16,741 nucleotides of DNA from Pseudomonadota bacterium (lineage in GTDB: Bacteria > Pseudomonadota > Gammaproteobacteria > UBA6186 > Azoamicaceae): NCBI GenBank assembly GCA_021848375.1, contig JAJZUR010000017.1, forward strand, positions 1 through 16,741. The letters run 5' to 3'. Positions within the stretch are counted from its first letter, which is position 1, and each line of letters starts with the position of its first letter. The notes beneath the pieces were generated by a model. That model had not been told where the DNA came from. It ran no database searches and saw nothing but the letters and a program-made list of their open reading frames with translations. Below are positions 6,936 through 15,211 of this stretch, piece after piece. The position numbers and the translations under genes are program-made.

Positions 6936-8273
6936 TTAGAATAAGCGGCGGTACCAGGGTTTTGCTGGCGCCGGGTTAACCGGAACCGGGCAAGGTACCA
7001 ATGATGGTGCCGTCTCAGCGATATGTTTTTTAAAACCAAATAACATACCAGCGCCTTTATGTAATGCGTTAATCCACCAGGATTTCTTGTTGAGTTCAGT
7101 GTGAACTTCCTTTTGTCCTTCCGGCGTTGCATTAGATAGGGCCTCATAGCTCGCTTGAATCGGTTGTTCAAAGCAATGTTGAGTGTGGGCGACCGCAGTA
7201 TCCTTTATTCCAAAACCTGCAGAGGCGGCAACGACCGTCATTGCTACTGCAGCGCCTGCAATTGGTGCTCCAATGAGGCTTGCTGCGGCTGTACCTGCTG
7301 CAACAGCGGCAGCGGCACTGGTTGGGCTAAATTTATTATGATGTTCATAACCAATGTGAGCCTTTAGGATATCTACCTTCGCGTACTCTGCAGGAACATT
7401 ATTTAAAACATGTGCTTCGCCTGTTTGTTGTACGCCATCACCGCCTACGCGCTGGTTATAACTTTCAATGGTCACATTTGTTTTGCCTTCTTTACGTAAT
7501 TCAGCGAGATCTTTTGCTAAAGCCACACTGCGTTTTGCAGTTGCTTCTGGCACGCCCGCTGAGTTATAGGTAAAGAGACGGCAATTTTGAATGTGATTGA
7601 GATCCGATTGCTTTTTGATGTCTTTGCAACCATCGCTGATAGCTTGCAATAATGCAGTATGGCAGTTTTGCGCATCCGCGCCCCCTAAACTATGCCCAGC
7701 AACTGTTACATTGACCAATCCATTTGGCATATTTCGCTCTTGATTAAACGCATGAATCGCTTCGTTAATTTGCTGCAAAATAGCCCGGCGGTTGTCCGCG
7801 AAACTAATTGAGCCTGCACCTCCTAATTCCAAATCTCTAAGGCAGCTTGCAGTGCTGCAGGGATCAGTACCTTGAAAAACAACTTTGATATCTGGATTGG
7901 TGTCAGGTTTAAGGGTAGTAGGGACTAAAATATAGCCTACTAATCCTTTATGATTTACGGTAAGGCGGATGGTTTTATATTCCGCATAAGAGCCGTCTTT
8001 TTCTAAAACCTGTTGCATGGAGTCGTGCGGTAAATTTTGATACGCTAATTTATGCGCTAAAAATTCACCATGCGCATAATTTCTAAGATAAGCATGTTCA
8101 GCTTCTTGGCTTTTACTGTTGTCGAGTTCAAACCAATCATCTTCTCGTTCAATGATCTCAAATTCCTTGACCTCTGTTTGGATCCCATTTTTATTGGTTA
8201 ATCGCGTCCAATTTTTAAAAAGGGTGTTAGAATCTTGTATTTGAATCTGCACTTTATCTGTTTTACCTGGCAT
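6936..8273 (-). CDS. Class 3 lipase-like alpha/beta hydrolase, possible secreted effector
   Basis: A 445-aa protein with a lipase core at about residues 100-310. The nucleophile elbow is GHSLGG with Ser195; VVFQGT (131-136) fits the oxyanion strand of class 3 lipases. Candidate acid and base are Asp279 (VGGDGV) and one of His306, His311 or His312 (KAHIGYEHH). After the core comes an Ala/Gly-rich hydrophobic stretch (about 319-356) long enough for one or two membrane passes, then a hydrophilic tail ending PAPAKPWYRRLF. There is no Sec signal peptide. Lipase plus membrane-active segment without a signal peptide recalls phospholipase-type effectors of Legionellales, which is inference. Start ATG 8273 has GAGGAA 8 nt upstream. 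A regulator gene follows 27 nt downstream. Confidence 0.78.
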   Translation of the reverse strand: MPGKTDKVQIQIQDSNTLFKNWTRLTNKNGIQTEVKEFEIIEREDDWFELDNSKSQEAEHAYLRNYAHGEFLAHKLAYQNLPHDSMQQVLEKDGSYAEYKTIRLTVNHKGLVGYILVPTTLKPDTNPDIKVVFQGTDPCSTASCLRDLELGGAGSISFADNRRAILQQINEAIHAFNQERNMPNGLVNVTVAGHSLGGADAQNCHTALLQAISDGCKDIKKQSDLNHIQNCRLFTYNSAGVPEATAKRSVALAKDLAELRKEGKTNVTIESYNQRVGGDGVQQTGEAHVLNNVPAEYAKVDILKAHIGYEHHNKFSPTSAAAAVAAGTAAASLIGAPIAGAAVAMTVVAASAGFGIKDTAVAHTQHCFEQPIQASYEALSNATPEGQKEVHTELNKKSWWINALHKGAGMLFGFKKHIAETAPSLVPCPVPVNPAPAKPWYRRLF

Positions 8274-8307
8274 TTTAAAATTCCTCTGCTTGTGTTATTA
8301 CTGGTAT

Positions 8308-8335
8308 AGTGTTATTAGTCAATCAGCTTAACACT
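8308..8335. promoter_or_regulatory. Inverted repeat overlapping possible lipase-gene promoter
   Basis: Perfect 7-bp arms AGTGTTA (8308-8314) and TAACACT (8329-8335) are separated by 14 nt, 35 bp upstream of the lipase-like gene. Inside the spacer, on the minus strand, lies TTGACT (8322-8317), a fair -35 box, with a weak TAATAA -10 after 16 nt. A dyad over a promoter fits an operator, perhaps for the LuxR-type protein of the same unit. The assignment is inferred. Confidence 0.35.
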
Positions 8336-8519
8336 GATTTATTCATAATGCAATACTTTATTTCACATAATTGATCATCTGAGAGCCACATCTTAAGTGC
8401 TCTATCTTCTTATTCGCAATTGGGTAAATGTCTTATTGCATATACACGTTTTGTTGAATATACAACCAAATAAAAAATGAATAAAGGGGAATTCTTTTGA
8501 AAATTATGGCGAGTAAATT

Positions 8520-8545
8520 AAAAAAAAGGGGCATCAAAATGCCCC
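8520..8545 (-). terminator. Intrinsic terminator of the small charged-protein gene
   Basis: Read on the minus strand, GGGGCAT-TTTG-ATGCCCC forms a 7-bp hairpin with a 4-nt loop, followed directly by eight T residues. It lies 23 nt after the stop codon of the small exported-protein gene and is a textbook rho-independent terminator. Confidence 0.88.
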
Positions 8546-8568
8546 ACTTAAGTTTACGATATGAACGA

Positions 8569-8859
8569 TTAACGCGTTGTTTTTTCGGGATCCTCATCTT
8601 GGGATTGTTCATGCTGATGAGAACCATGACCTTCACGTTTTTCTGGATGTCTCTTCTCATGTTTTTCTTCACGACGTTTTTCTTCTCGCTTTTCGCGTTC
8701 TTGTCGCATTTCTTCCCGATGTTCCCTGCCTTCTTTTCGCACCTCTCTTTTTTCTTGTCGCGTATTTTTACCATCTTGTTGAGGAGTATCCCCCAACGCA
8801 GCTGAACCAATGACGCTAATACTGACTGCCATTAACACTGTTGCTAAAACCTTAGCCAT
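8569..8859 (-). CDS. Small exported Arg/Glu/Lys/His-rich protein
   Basis: A 96-aa protein, not assigned to a family. The N-terminus MAKVLATVLMAVSISVIG is a signal peptide with likely cleavage near residues 21-23 (SAALG). The mature part is almost entirely charged: runs such as REEMRQEREKREEKRREE alternate acid and base and should form a long single helix or coiled coil; the C-terminal third adds several His (HEKRHPEKREGHGSHQH) and an acidic end. Such a chain could bind metal or act as a periplasmic scaffold, but this is a guess. ATG 8859 has GGGAGAG 4 nt upstream; a longer frame starting 22 codons earlier was rejected because it puts a hydrophilic stretch before the signal peptide and overlaps the promoter. 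It has its own promoter and a strong terminator, so it is a genuine single-gene unit. Confidence 0.75.
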   Translation of the reverse strand: MAKVLATVLMAVSISVIGSAALGDTPQQDGKNTRQEKREVRKEGREHREEMRQEREKREEKRREEKHEKRHPEKREGHGSHQHEQSQDEDPEKTTR

Positions 8860-8896
8860 TGCTCTCTCCCGCGGAATTAAAATGTAAACCTTGTTT

Positions 8897-8925
8897 AGCA
8901 TAGAAAAGAAGCACAAAAGGGTCAA
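8897..8925 (-). promoter_or_regulatory. Sigma70-type promoter for the small charged-protein gene
   Basis: On the minus strand TTGACC (8925-8920), a 17-nt spacer and TATGCT (8902-8897) match the sigma70 pattern in 5/6 and 4/6 positions. It lies about 38 nt before the start codon and downstream of the apaH stop. Confidence 0.6.
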
Positions 8926-8943
8926 ATTAAGGTGTAAAACTGG

Positions 8944-9771
8944 CTAATAGTATCGCTTATTTGATCCCCTTTCTTTAAATCGTTTGCCATCTTCAAGACG
9001 CATGGCAGTTAAGTATCCACCCCATACACACCCAGTATCTAGGGCAAACACATTTGGAGTGTCGCATTTGCCTTCTAGTGCCGCCCAATGGCCAAAGAGG
9101 ATCTTTAAATCTTGGCTTTTGCGATTGGGGATGGCAAACCAAGGCAGGTATCCGGCAGGCGCTGTGTGCGCGCCTTCTTTAGAATTGAATTCTAATTGGC
9201 CAGCGGGGCTGCAAAATCGCAGGTGCGTAAAGCAATTAGTGCTAAACCGCAGGCGATCATATCCGCGTAATTCGGGATCCCAAAGGCTTGGTTCATTCCC
9301 ATAAATTTTTGTTAAGACAGTACGAACATCGCTTCCTTGCAGAGCTGTTTCCACTTCTTTTGCAAGATGGGTTGCTAAAGCGAGATCCCACGCAGGATGT
9401 AGCCCGGCGTGCACCATTGTATAACCCAACTTAGCATCATGATGTAATAATGGTTGATGTCTTAACCATTCGATGAGCGGATCGCAATCAGATGCATCGA
9501 GGATATCTTTAAAAGTATGACGTTTTGGATCGTAGGGGATGGCATTAAACGCAACGGCGAGTAAAGTGAGATCATGATTACCTAAGACGGTGATTGCCCG
9601 ATCATTTAATGACTTAATAAAGCGAAGTGTGTCTAAAGACTTGGGACCGCGATTAACTAAATCCCCGGTAAACCAAAGCTCATCTTGGGTGGGATCAAAA
9701 GCAACTTGATCCAGTAGATGTCTTAGGGATTCATAACAACCTTGTACATCGCCAATTGCATAGGTACTCAT
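8944..9771 (-). CDS. apaH: Symmetrical bis(5'-nucleosyl)-tetraphosphatase (Ap4A hydrolase)
   Basis: Cleaves Ap4A to two ADP and so limits dinucleoside polyphosphate alarmones and Np4-capped RNA; cytoplasmic metallophosphatase. The 275-aa protein shows the metal-binding motifs in order: GDVQG (7-11), GDLVNRGP (36-43), GNHD (64-67) and VHAGLHP (120-126). Length is that of E. coli ApaH. The start ATG 9771 overlaps the rsmA stop (ATGA, 4 nt), so the two are probably translationally coupled. In E. coli apaG lies between rsmA and apaH; it is missing here. Confidence 0.96.
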   Translation of the reverse strand: MSTYAIGDVQGCYESLRHLLDQVAFDPTQDELWFTGDLVNRGPKSLDTLRFIKSLNDRAITVLGNHDLTLLAVAFNAIPYDPKRHTFKDILDASDCDPLIEWLRHQPLLHHDAKLGYTMVHAGLHPAWDLALATHLAKEVETALQGSDVRTVLTKIYGNEPSLWDPELRGYDRLRFSTNCFTHLRFCSPAGQLEFNSKEGAHTAPAGYLPWFAIPNRKSQDLKILFGHWAALEGKCDTPNVFALDTGCVWGGYLTAMRLEDGKRFKERGSNKRYY

Positions 9772-10598
9772 GTTGATTCCAAAGAAGACAGTTTAGGATG
9801 TCCATGAATATAATTACTGATTCGAACAAAATCCGCAACAGAAAGCGTTTCTGGACGCAGCGTTGGGGTAATCTTGAGCGCTGCAAAATCTTCAATATTT
9901 AGATAGATCTTTAAAGCATTGCCAAGTGTTTTGCGGCGTTGATTAAATGCCGTTCGAGTTACCTCTTGAAATAAAGAATGGTTGAGTGCGGGATGCGGAA
10001 TGCTTTGATGCGGTATTAATCGAACAAAGGTGGATTGCACTTTAGGACTGGGATAAAACGCATTGGGCGGAACAAGAAATAAAGGCTCAATATGACAATA
10101 ATACTGCGCCATAATGCTAAGCCTTCCATATTGCTTTTGATTTGGGGCCGCCACTAATCTATCGGCGACTTCCTTTTGCAGCATAAAATGCATATCTAAG
10201 AGGAGCGGTGAAAATGATAATAGATGAAAAATCAATGGCGTTGAAATGTTATAAGGCAAGTTGCCAATCACGCGTAGTTTTCGAGTATTCTTTGGTTCTG
10301 CAATGAAAGCATTAAAATCAACCTGTAACACATCATTAGTATGTACTGTCAATTGATGCGTATGGGCATAGTTCAGGTTAAGTTGTACTGCAAGATCCCG
10401 ATCAATTTCAATGACTTCTAAGTGATCGACCACTTCCAGTAAGGATTTCGTTAAAATCCCTTGCCCTGGGCCAATTTCAATGATTCGATCTTCTTTTTCC
10501 GGGTGAATGGCGTCGATTATATGATGAATAACCTGCGGATCACGCAAGAAGTTTTGCCCAAAACGCTTGCGAGGGTGGTGCGGGAAATTAAGTCTCAT
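9768..10598 (-). CDS. rsmA: 16S rRNA (adenine1518-N6/adenine1519-N6)-dimethyltransferase
   Basis: Also called KsgA; dimethylates two adjacent adenosines in helix 45 of 16S rRNA during late 30S assembly. The 276-aa protein has the N-terminal KRFGQNFLRD (11-20), the SAM-binding loop EIGPGQG (41-47), the acidic EID (64-66) and the catalytic NLPYNIS (113-119); the C-terminal helical domain is complete (FNQRRKTLGNAL). The start ATG 10598 lies inside the end of surA (11-nt overlap) and the stop overlaps apaH, which indicates tight coupling. Confidence 0.97.
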   Translation of the reverse strand: MRLNFPHHPRKRFGQNFLRDPQVIHHIIDAIHPEKEDRIIEIGPGQGILTKSLLEVVDHLEVIEIDRDLAVQLNLNYAHTHQLTVHTNDVLQVDFNAFIAEPKNTRKLRVIGNLPYNISTPLIFHLLSFSPLLLDMHFMLQKEVADRLVAAPNQKQYGRLSIMAQYYCHIEPLFLVPPNAFYPSPKVQSTFVRLIPHQSIPHPALNHSLFQEVTRTAFNQRRKTLGNALKIYLNIEDFAALKITPTLRPETLSVADFVRISNYIHGHPKLSSLEST

Positions 10599-11601
10599 TC
10601 AAATAGATTTCAACCTTGGAATCTGCGCGTAAATGTCGTAGCCAAGAAACTAGAGATTCATCAAACTTGCGTTGATATAAGATTTCCGTTGCTTTATTGC
10701 GTAGCGTTTCAGCAGAGGCATGTTGTGTTTCTGGGTTGCGTTTTTCCAACAATTTGATAATGTGAAATCCACTGTTGTCGCGAATGGGTCCATAGACTTC
10801 TCCGACTTTAAGCGTGGGAACAACTTTGACAAAAGTAGAGGGAATTTCCCCGATTTTACGCCAGCCTAAGTCACCGCCGGTAAGCGCTTGTTGACCCGCG
10901 GACTTCGCAATCGCGAGCTTAGAAAAATTAGCGCCGTTTTTAAGTTCTTTTGCAAGATCTCCAGCACGATTTTCGAGTTGTTGGATATCTTGTTTGGAAG
11001 GTTCTTCATTCGGCGGGGAAATGAGTATATGCCCTAAGTGATATTCAGCGCCGGATTGATCATGTCCTGCCGGCGAATGTAAAAAATTTTCGACTTCTGC
11101 CTTGGAGACAGTAATTTGCTGGCCGACAGTTTTTGCTTGTAGGCGGGAGAGCGTCATTTCAGTTTTAATGGTTTGACGGAATTGAGCAGGTGTAATTCCC
11201 TGCTCTTCTAAAAATTGCTGCATCTGATGTACGGTTAAACCATCACGCTTTGCGATTTCTTTCATCGATTGTTCAAGGGTAGCGTCATCAATCTCAATAC
11301 CTTCGGTAGCGGCTAATTGGAGTTGTAATTTTTCTAAGATCATTCTCTCTAGTAATTGTTGTCGAAGTTCTGTCATGGGGGGCAAAGGGGTATCCGATTG
11401 CTTTAAACGGAGCAATAAAAGCTGTGCTTGATTTTCTAATTCAGATTCTGTTATCGCTTCTCGATTGACGGTTGCTACGATGCGGTCAAGAACCGGTAAG
11501 TGTTTGGCATTCGTCGTCGCTGCAGCTGAAAAGGATGCGAAACTGAATAGAGACGCAAAGCAGAGCGACACAATTGATAAGGTAAATCGATTATATATCA
11601 T
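10588..11601 (-). CDS. surA: Periplasmic chaperone / peptidyl-prolyl isomerase SurA, single parvulin domain
   Basis: Chaperone that escorts unfolded outer-membrane proteins across the periplasm. The 337-aa protein has a signal peptide (about 1-27, ending FSAAA), the SurA N-terminal helical domain (about 36-155; DRIVATVNREAITESELE), one parvulin domain (about 184-287; YHLGHILI, then GGDLGW and GFHIIKLLEKR) and a short C-terminal helix. E. coli SurA has two parvulin domains and about 428 aa, so one domain is missing here. It lies between lptD (69-nt gap) and rsmA (overlap). In that gap a TATAAT (minus strand, 11647-11642) could be a -10 box, but no -35 is visible. Confidence 0.92.
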   Translation of the reverse strand: MIYNRFTLSIVSLCFASLFSFASFSAAATTNAKHLPVLDRIVATVNREAITESELENQAQLLLLRLKQSDTPLPPMTELRQQLLERMILEKLQLQLAATEGIEIDDATLEQSMKEIAKRDGLTVHQMQQFLEEQGITPAQFRQTIKTEMTLSRLQAKTVGQQITVSKAEVENFLHSPAGHDQSGAEYHLGHILISPPNEEPSKQDIQQLENRAGDLAKELKNGANFSKLAIAKSAGQQALTGGDLGWRKIGEIPSTFVKVVPTLKVGEVYGPIRDNSGFHIIKLLEKRNPETQHASAETLRNKATEILYQRKFDESLVSWLRHLRADSKVEIYLNET

Positions 11602-11670
11602 ATTAAAAGTCCAATAACTAACTTTTTAAGGCCTAGAAGGCATTATATTAACTTAAAAATCATGGGTGCG

Positions 11671-14139
11671 CTACTGATAACCTGGAATACCTTGGCGGAT
11701 AGCCCCATCGATGGTTCGATGCCCAACGCCCGCGAAGCCTTTGAAAATAAATTGCAGGTAGATAGCCCTTTTAAACTGCCGTTGTGAGGTGGGTTGAGAG
11801 GGATCGAAAGGGAGAATAAAACGCGTGACAAATAAACGTACAGCAGTACAGCAGCCTTCTTGCTCTATGCCAAAGGACACATTATTGGTCCGGCGATTAT
11901 GGATATCATAAAACCAACGACCTAAAACCCGCCAGTTCTCTGCTACTGGAAAAGCGATAGATGAATCAGCTTGCCGTAAGGGGAGGGGCAAGCCGGTAAT
12001 CGGATTGTTTTCTGCAGGATTGCGCCGTAGAAATTGATATCCTACATTAACGACTAAGCGTTCATCTGGTTGATAATGGATCGAATAGAATTCCTTATCG
12101 GTATTTTTTTGATAAGGATCCCAATCGATATTTGCGCTGGCTGTCCAGGATTCTGTTAGGGAACAATTCGCAAGACCAACCAAATCAGATCGTCGCTTAG
12201 TTCGAGTAGGCGATTCTTGCAATGCGCACAGTGGGTTAAGATTGGGATTACAAATGGTGACCAATCTTTCATGAAAATAAAAGATTTGTCCAATGGTTAA
12301 ATTTAAACGCTCCCTACCGGTTTTTTCGGTCAAAAATCGATTGGTAAGTCCTAACGTGACTTGATTCGCGTCCCCTAATCGATCAAAGCCAGAAAACCGA
12401 TTGTCTCTATAGAGTTGGTTAATATCAAATCCTGGGTAACTGGTATCAAAAACGGGAAAGGAATTTTGATTGCGGTAGGGAACATACAAATAATAAGCTC
12501 TCGGTTCTAATGTTTGTAGATAAGGTTCTTGCGCGATTTTCAAGTTGCGCTCAAAGATAAGGCCAGTATCAAAATCAACAATCGGGATTGCTCGGCTTGG
12601 CGTGGTTCGATATTGCGTAATTTGTGTGGGTGATAACGATACATTATCGGCTAAAAAATCCCATTGGATCCGGGGTTTTAAAAACCAACCTGGCGCAATG
12701 AAGGGCCGTGAAATGCCAGGGCGAAAATAATAGCGATTTCCGACCGTAAAAGCCGATCCGGTGAAGGGATCGATCTTATGCGCAAAATGGGTAAAGCTTT
12801 CTTGTGTGGTAAACGTGAATCCATAGGGGAGATCAGGGTGATCAGATTTGGCATCAATTTGGGGCAGTATTTTATAGACATTGCTTGTGACAGGTCCAGA
12901 GAAAGGATGTAAGGTCTGATACTGTTGAACGAGCGTCTTCATATTCCAATATCGATCTTGATAAGTGACATCTGCTTGTTGCAATAATTGGGTATTACTG
13001 GCTATCCCAATATTATTGCCAAAATCCATAAAATAATTATCGTCTCCAGCCCAGTGATATTGAATATTTGATGACCACTGTTCATTGAAATTCGTCACAT
13101 TTTTTAAACGAAATGCCTTACGCGTATCGTTGGTGTTTAAAGCGGTTACTCTTGGATCATTGTTTGCCATTAAGGGATGATTAGCGAGGCTTTGTGCTTG
13201 AAATTGTTTATAGGCGCGATCGTTTGGCAGAATAGCGCCTTCTAAACTTCCGGTTGAATGAGCAGAAAGATAACGATATTGCCCTGCCATCTCTAAACCG
13301 CGTAAGGTAAAGTATCGCGGGGTAATTGTTGCATCATAATTTGGCGCAATATTCCAATAAAACGGCGCACTAAATTCAAATCCAGAATTATTAGTGGTTC
13401 CTATTAAAGGAAAAAGAAACCCTGTTTGGCGTCGGTCATCAATGGGAAAATCGATATAAGGCGTATAAAAAATCGGGACTTTATAAACATAAAGCCTTGC
13501 GTGTCGTGCGCGGCCGCGTCCAGTTTTTTTATTGAGATCCAGATTTCTTGCTTTCAGCGACCAGGTATTTTGAAAAGGGCTGCAGGTGGTATAGGTTGCG
13601 CTTTTTAAAACCATTTTGGTTTTGCCATAGATCGTTATACGATTTGCGTTTCCTCTGCCATGACGATCATATAAACGATAATCGGCTTTTTCAATAATTT
13701 TGGTGTCCGTTTCGGTGTAGAGTTCTGCCTCAACACCATCGACGCGCAAACCAGGTTCTGTGATTTTCACATCGCCAATGGCTTTGACTAAATCAATGGC
13801 CGTCTTTTTGTTCGGATCACGGTGGATGATCGCATGATCGCTAAATAATTGTGCATTTCCTTGGATAAGATGCACGTGCCCATTCAGGGTTGAGTTGCCT
13901 TCTTGGGTAAAAAGACCTTGATCCGCGGTAACGGTGGTGGGCAGTGCCTTTAAAGCTTTTTCAGAAAGCTCTGGATGGGGTAGGGGTTCTGGTAAGTAAT
14001 AACCTTTACATACGGTGTCGGGTACCACGTGCCAATCATCAAAGGTGCATGAACTCATGACAGTGCTTGCGTGCATAAGCCCAGTCCCAGAAAGGAGAAT
14101 GATGACAATTGATTTAAAACGGTTCAATATATGACTCAC
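11671..14139 (-). CDS. lptD: LPS-assembly protein LptD
   Basis: Outer-membrane beta-barrel that, with the lipoprotein LptE, inserts LPS into the outer leaflet. The 822-aa protein has a signal peptide (about 1-25), a periplasmic OstA-type beta-jellyroll (about 68-210; TVTADQGLFTQEG, DGVEAELYTE) and a long barrel domain. Cys31, Cys44, Cys186 and the adjacent pair Cys763-Cys764 (EQEGCCTAV) correspond to the pattern that forms the non-consecutive disulfides needed for function in E. coli (31, 173, 724, 725). The predicted start is GTG at 14139, with no clear ribosome site, so the exact start is less certain than the gene. First gene of lptD-surA-rsmA-apaH, divergent from amgK. Confidence 0.95.
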   Translation of the reverse strand: MSHILNRFKSIVIILLSGTGLMHASTVMSSCTFDDWHVVPDTVCKGYYLPEPLPHPELSEKALKALPTTVTADQGLFTQEGNSTLNGHVHLIQGNAQLFSDHAIIHRDPNKKTAIDLVKAIGDVKITEPGLRVDGVEAELYTETDTKIIEKADYRLYDRHGRGNANRITIYGKTKMVLKSATYTTCSPFQNTWSLKARNLDLNKKTGRGRARHARLYVYKVPIFYTPYIDFPIDDRRQTGFLFPLIGTTNNSGFEFSAPFYWNIAPNYDATITPRYFTLRGLEMAGQYRYLSAHSTGSLEGAILPNDRAYKQFQAQSLANHPLMANNDPRVTALNTNDTRKAFRLKNVTNFNEQWSSNIQYHWAGDDNYFMDFGNNIGIASNTQLLQQADVTYQDRYWNMKTLVQQYQTLHPFSGPVTSNVYKILPQIDAKSDHPDLPYGFTFTTQESFTHFAHKIDPFTGSAFTVGNRYYFRPGISRPFIAPGWFLKPRIQWDFLADNVSLSPTQITQYRTTPSRAIPIVDFDTGLIFERNLKIAQEPYLQTLEPRAYYLYVPYRNQNSFPVFDTSYPGFDINQLYRDNRFSGFDRLGDANQVTLGLTNRFLTEKTGRERLNLTIGQIFYFHERLVTICNPNLNPLCALQESPTRTKRRSDLVGLANCSLTESWTASANIDWDPYQKNTDKEFYSIHYQPDERLVVNVGYQFLRRNPAENNPITGLPLPLRQADSSIAFPVAENWRVLGRWFYDIHNRRTNNVSFGIEQEGCCTAVRLFVTRFILPFDPSQPTSQRQFKRAIYLQFIFKGFAGVGHRTIDGAIRQGIPGYQ

Positions 14140-14233
14140 TGTTATCAGTAATTGTGGTGCACTATAGTTAGGTAAACCTTCTCATATTTTGGGAATAAAC
14201 TCAAATCTTTATAAAGTTGGAAAAATTTCTAAT
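14140..14233. promoter_or_regulatory. Divergent promoter region between lptD and amgK
   Basis: This 94-nt gap must hold promoters for both directions. The perfect palindrome ACTATAGT (14161-14168) gives a TATAGT -10 candidate on each strand; on the plus strand TTATCA (14142-14147) lies 15 nt before it as a weak -35. I see no good -35 for the lptD side. Candidate only. Confidence 0.3.
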
Positions 14234-15211
14234 ATGAATCGAGCGCAGCAATTAGACAAGTGGTTACAAAAAGTGTTATGCGCTGCTGATTTTCGCCGTC
14301 AACCATTGGCAGGCGATGCCAGCTTTAGAAGCTATTGGCGAGTAACGGTTGGGGGATTATCTTACGTGGTAATGGATGCGCCGCCGCCAGAATCAACACA
14401 GTTATTTACGAACATTGCTGGGATCTTATCAAACCAGGGCTTAATAGTTCCAGCGATTCTTGCCGCAGATGAAGAAAAGGGTTTTTTATTATTAACGGAT
14501 TTAGGCGATCGTGTTTATTTACATGAACTGAATCACCAAACTGCCGATACTTTATATCAAGATGCTTTTCAAGCCATGTTAAAACTGCAGCAATGCACTG
14601 GCGATCTCCCGCACTTCGATCAAGATTTTGTACAAAGACAATGCGGTATTTTTGAAGAATGGTATGTGAAAAAACATCACGGCGTTGAAATAACGCATCC
14701 TATACGCGAAGCATTAATCCCTATCTATCAGCAGCTTTTTGCTGTCATTCAGGAACAACCTCGGGTATTTGTACATCGAGATTATCATTCGCGTAATTTG
14801 ATGATTCTGGATGAAAATAATCCAGGCATTTTAGATTTTCAGGATGCGATGATGGGACCAATCACCTATGATCTTGTTTCATTATTACAGGATTGTTATA
14901 TTGCCTGGCCGCGCTCGCAGGTTGAAAAGTGGGTTGCCTATTTCCAAAGCGCTGCAACGAAAGCGGGATTATTAAATCGAGAACAAAGTCAAAGCGGATT
15001 TTTAAAATGGTTTGACTTTACGGGTTTGCAGCGGCATTTAAAAAATTTAGGCATATTTGCTCGTCTTCATCATCGCGATAATAAATCCGGATATTTAAAA
15101 GACATTCCGCAAGTACAACGTTATATTTGCGAGACGTGCGAGCGGTATCCTGAATTACAACCGTTACGCTTTTTTCTGGATACTTTACAGGAGAAATCAT
15201 GCGCGCGATGA
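14234..15211 (+). CDS. amgK: Amino-sugar 1-kinase, N-acetylmuramate/N-acetylglucosamine kinase
   Basis: An aminoglycoside-phosphotransferase-fold kinase. AmgK phosphorylates MurNAc (and GlcNAc) at C1 in the peptidoglycan recycling bypass that leads to UDP-MurNAc. The 325-aa protein shows GDASFRSYWRV (27-37) in the nucleotide lobe, the catalytic loop HRDYHSRNLM (181-190, Asp183) and the metal-binding DFQDA (201-205). Assignment to AmgK rests on these plus its place: it overlaps murU by 13 nt and is divergent from lptD, as in Pseudomonas. The frame is open from TTG 14189, but ATG 14234 with GGAAA about 10 nt upstream gives the normal N-terminus. Confidence 0.9.
   Translation: MNRAQQLDKWLQKVLCAADFRRQPLAGDASFRSYWRVTVGGLSYVVMDAPPPESTQLFTNIAGILSNQGLIVPAILAADEEKGFLLLTDLGDRVYLHELNHQTADTLYQDAFQAMLKLQQCTGDLPHFDQDFVQRQCGIFEEWYVKKHHGVEITHPIREALIPIYQQLFAVIQEQPRVFVHRDYHSRNLMILDENNPGILDFQDAMMGPITYDLVSLLQDCYIAWPRSQVEKWVAYFQSAATKAGLLNREQSQSGFLKWFDFTGLQRHLKNLGIFARLHHRDNKSGYLKDIPQVQRYICETCERYPELQPLRFFLDTLQEKSCAR

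Noticed and set aside
6936..7171. Basic open frame on the minus strand at 6905-7171
   Set aside because: A shifted frame inside the 3' end of the lipase-like gene with no ribosome site.
8382..8402. Imperfect hairpin AGAGCCAC / GTGCTCT in the 8274-8568 gap
   Set aside because: It has a bulge and no T-run on the right side for any nearby gene; not convincing as terminator or RNA gene.
8433..8810. Minus-strand Lys-rich open frame overlapping the small exported protein
   Set aside because: It runs through the strong terminator at 8520-8545 and is a frame-shifted reading of the same charged repeat; the frame with a signal peptide, ribosome site and promoter is better.
8497..8813. Plus-strand Phe/Leu-rich open frames opposite the charged protein
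   Set aside because: Phe/Leu runs are the expected complement of Glu/Lys/Arg codons; they only look like membrane proteins.
11642..11647. Perfect TATAAT on the minus strand before surA
   Set aside because: No -35 box at 16-18 nt; surA is more simply read from the lptD transcript.
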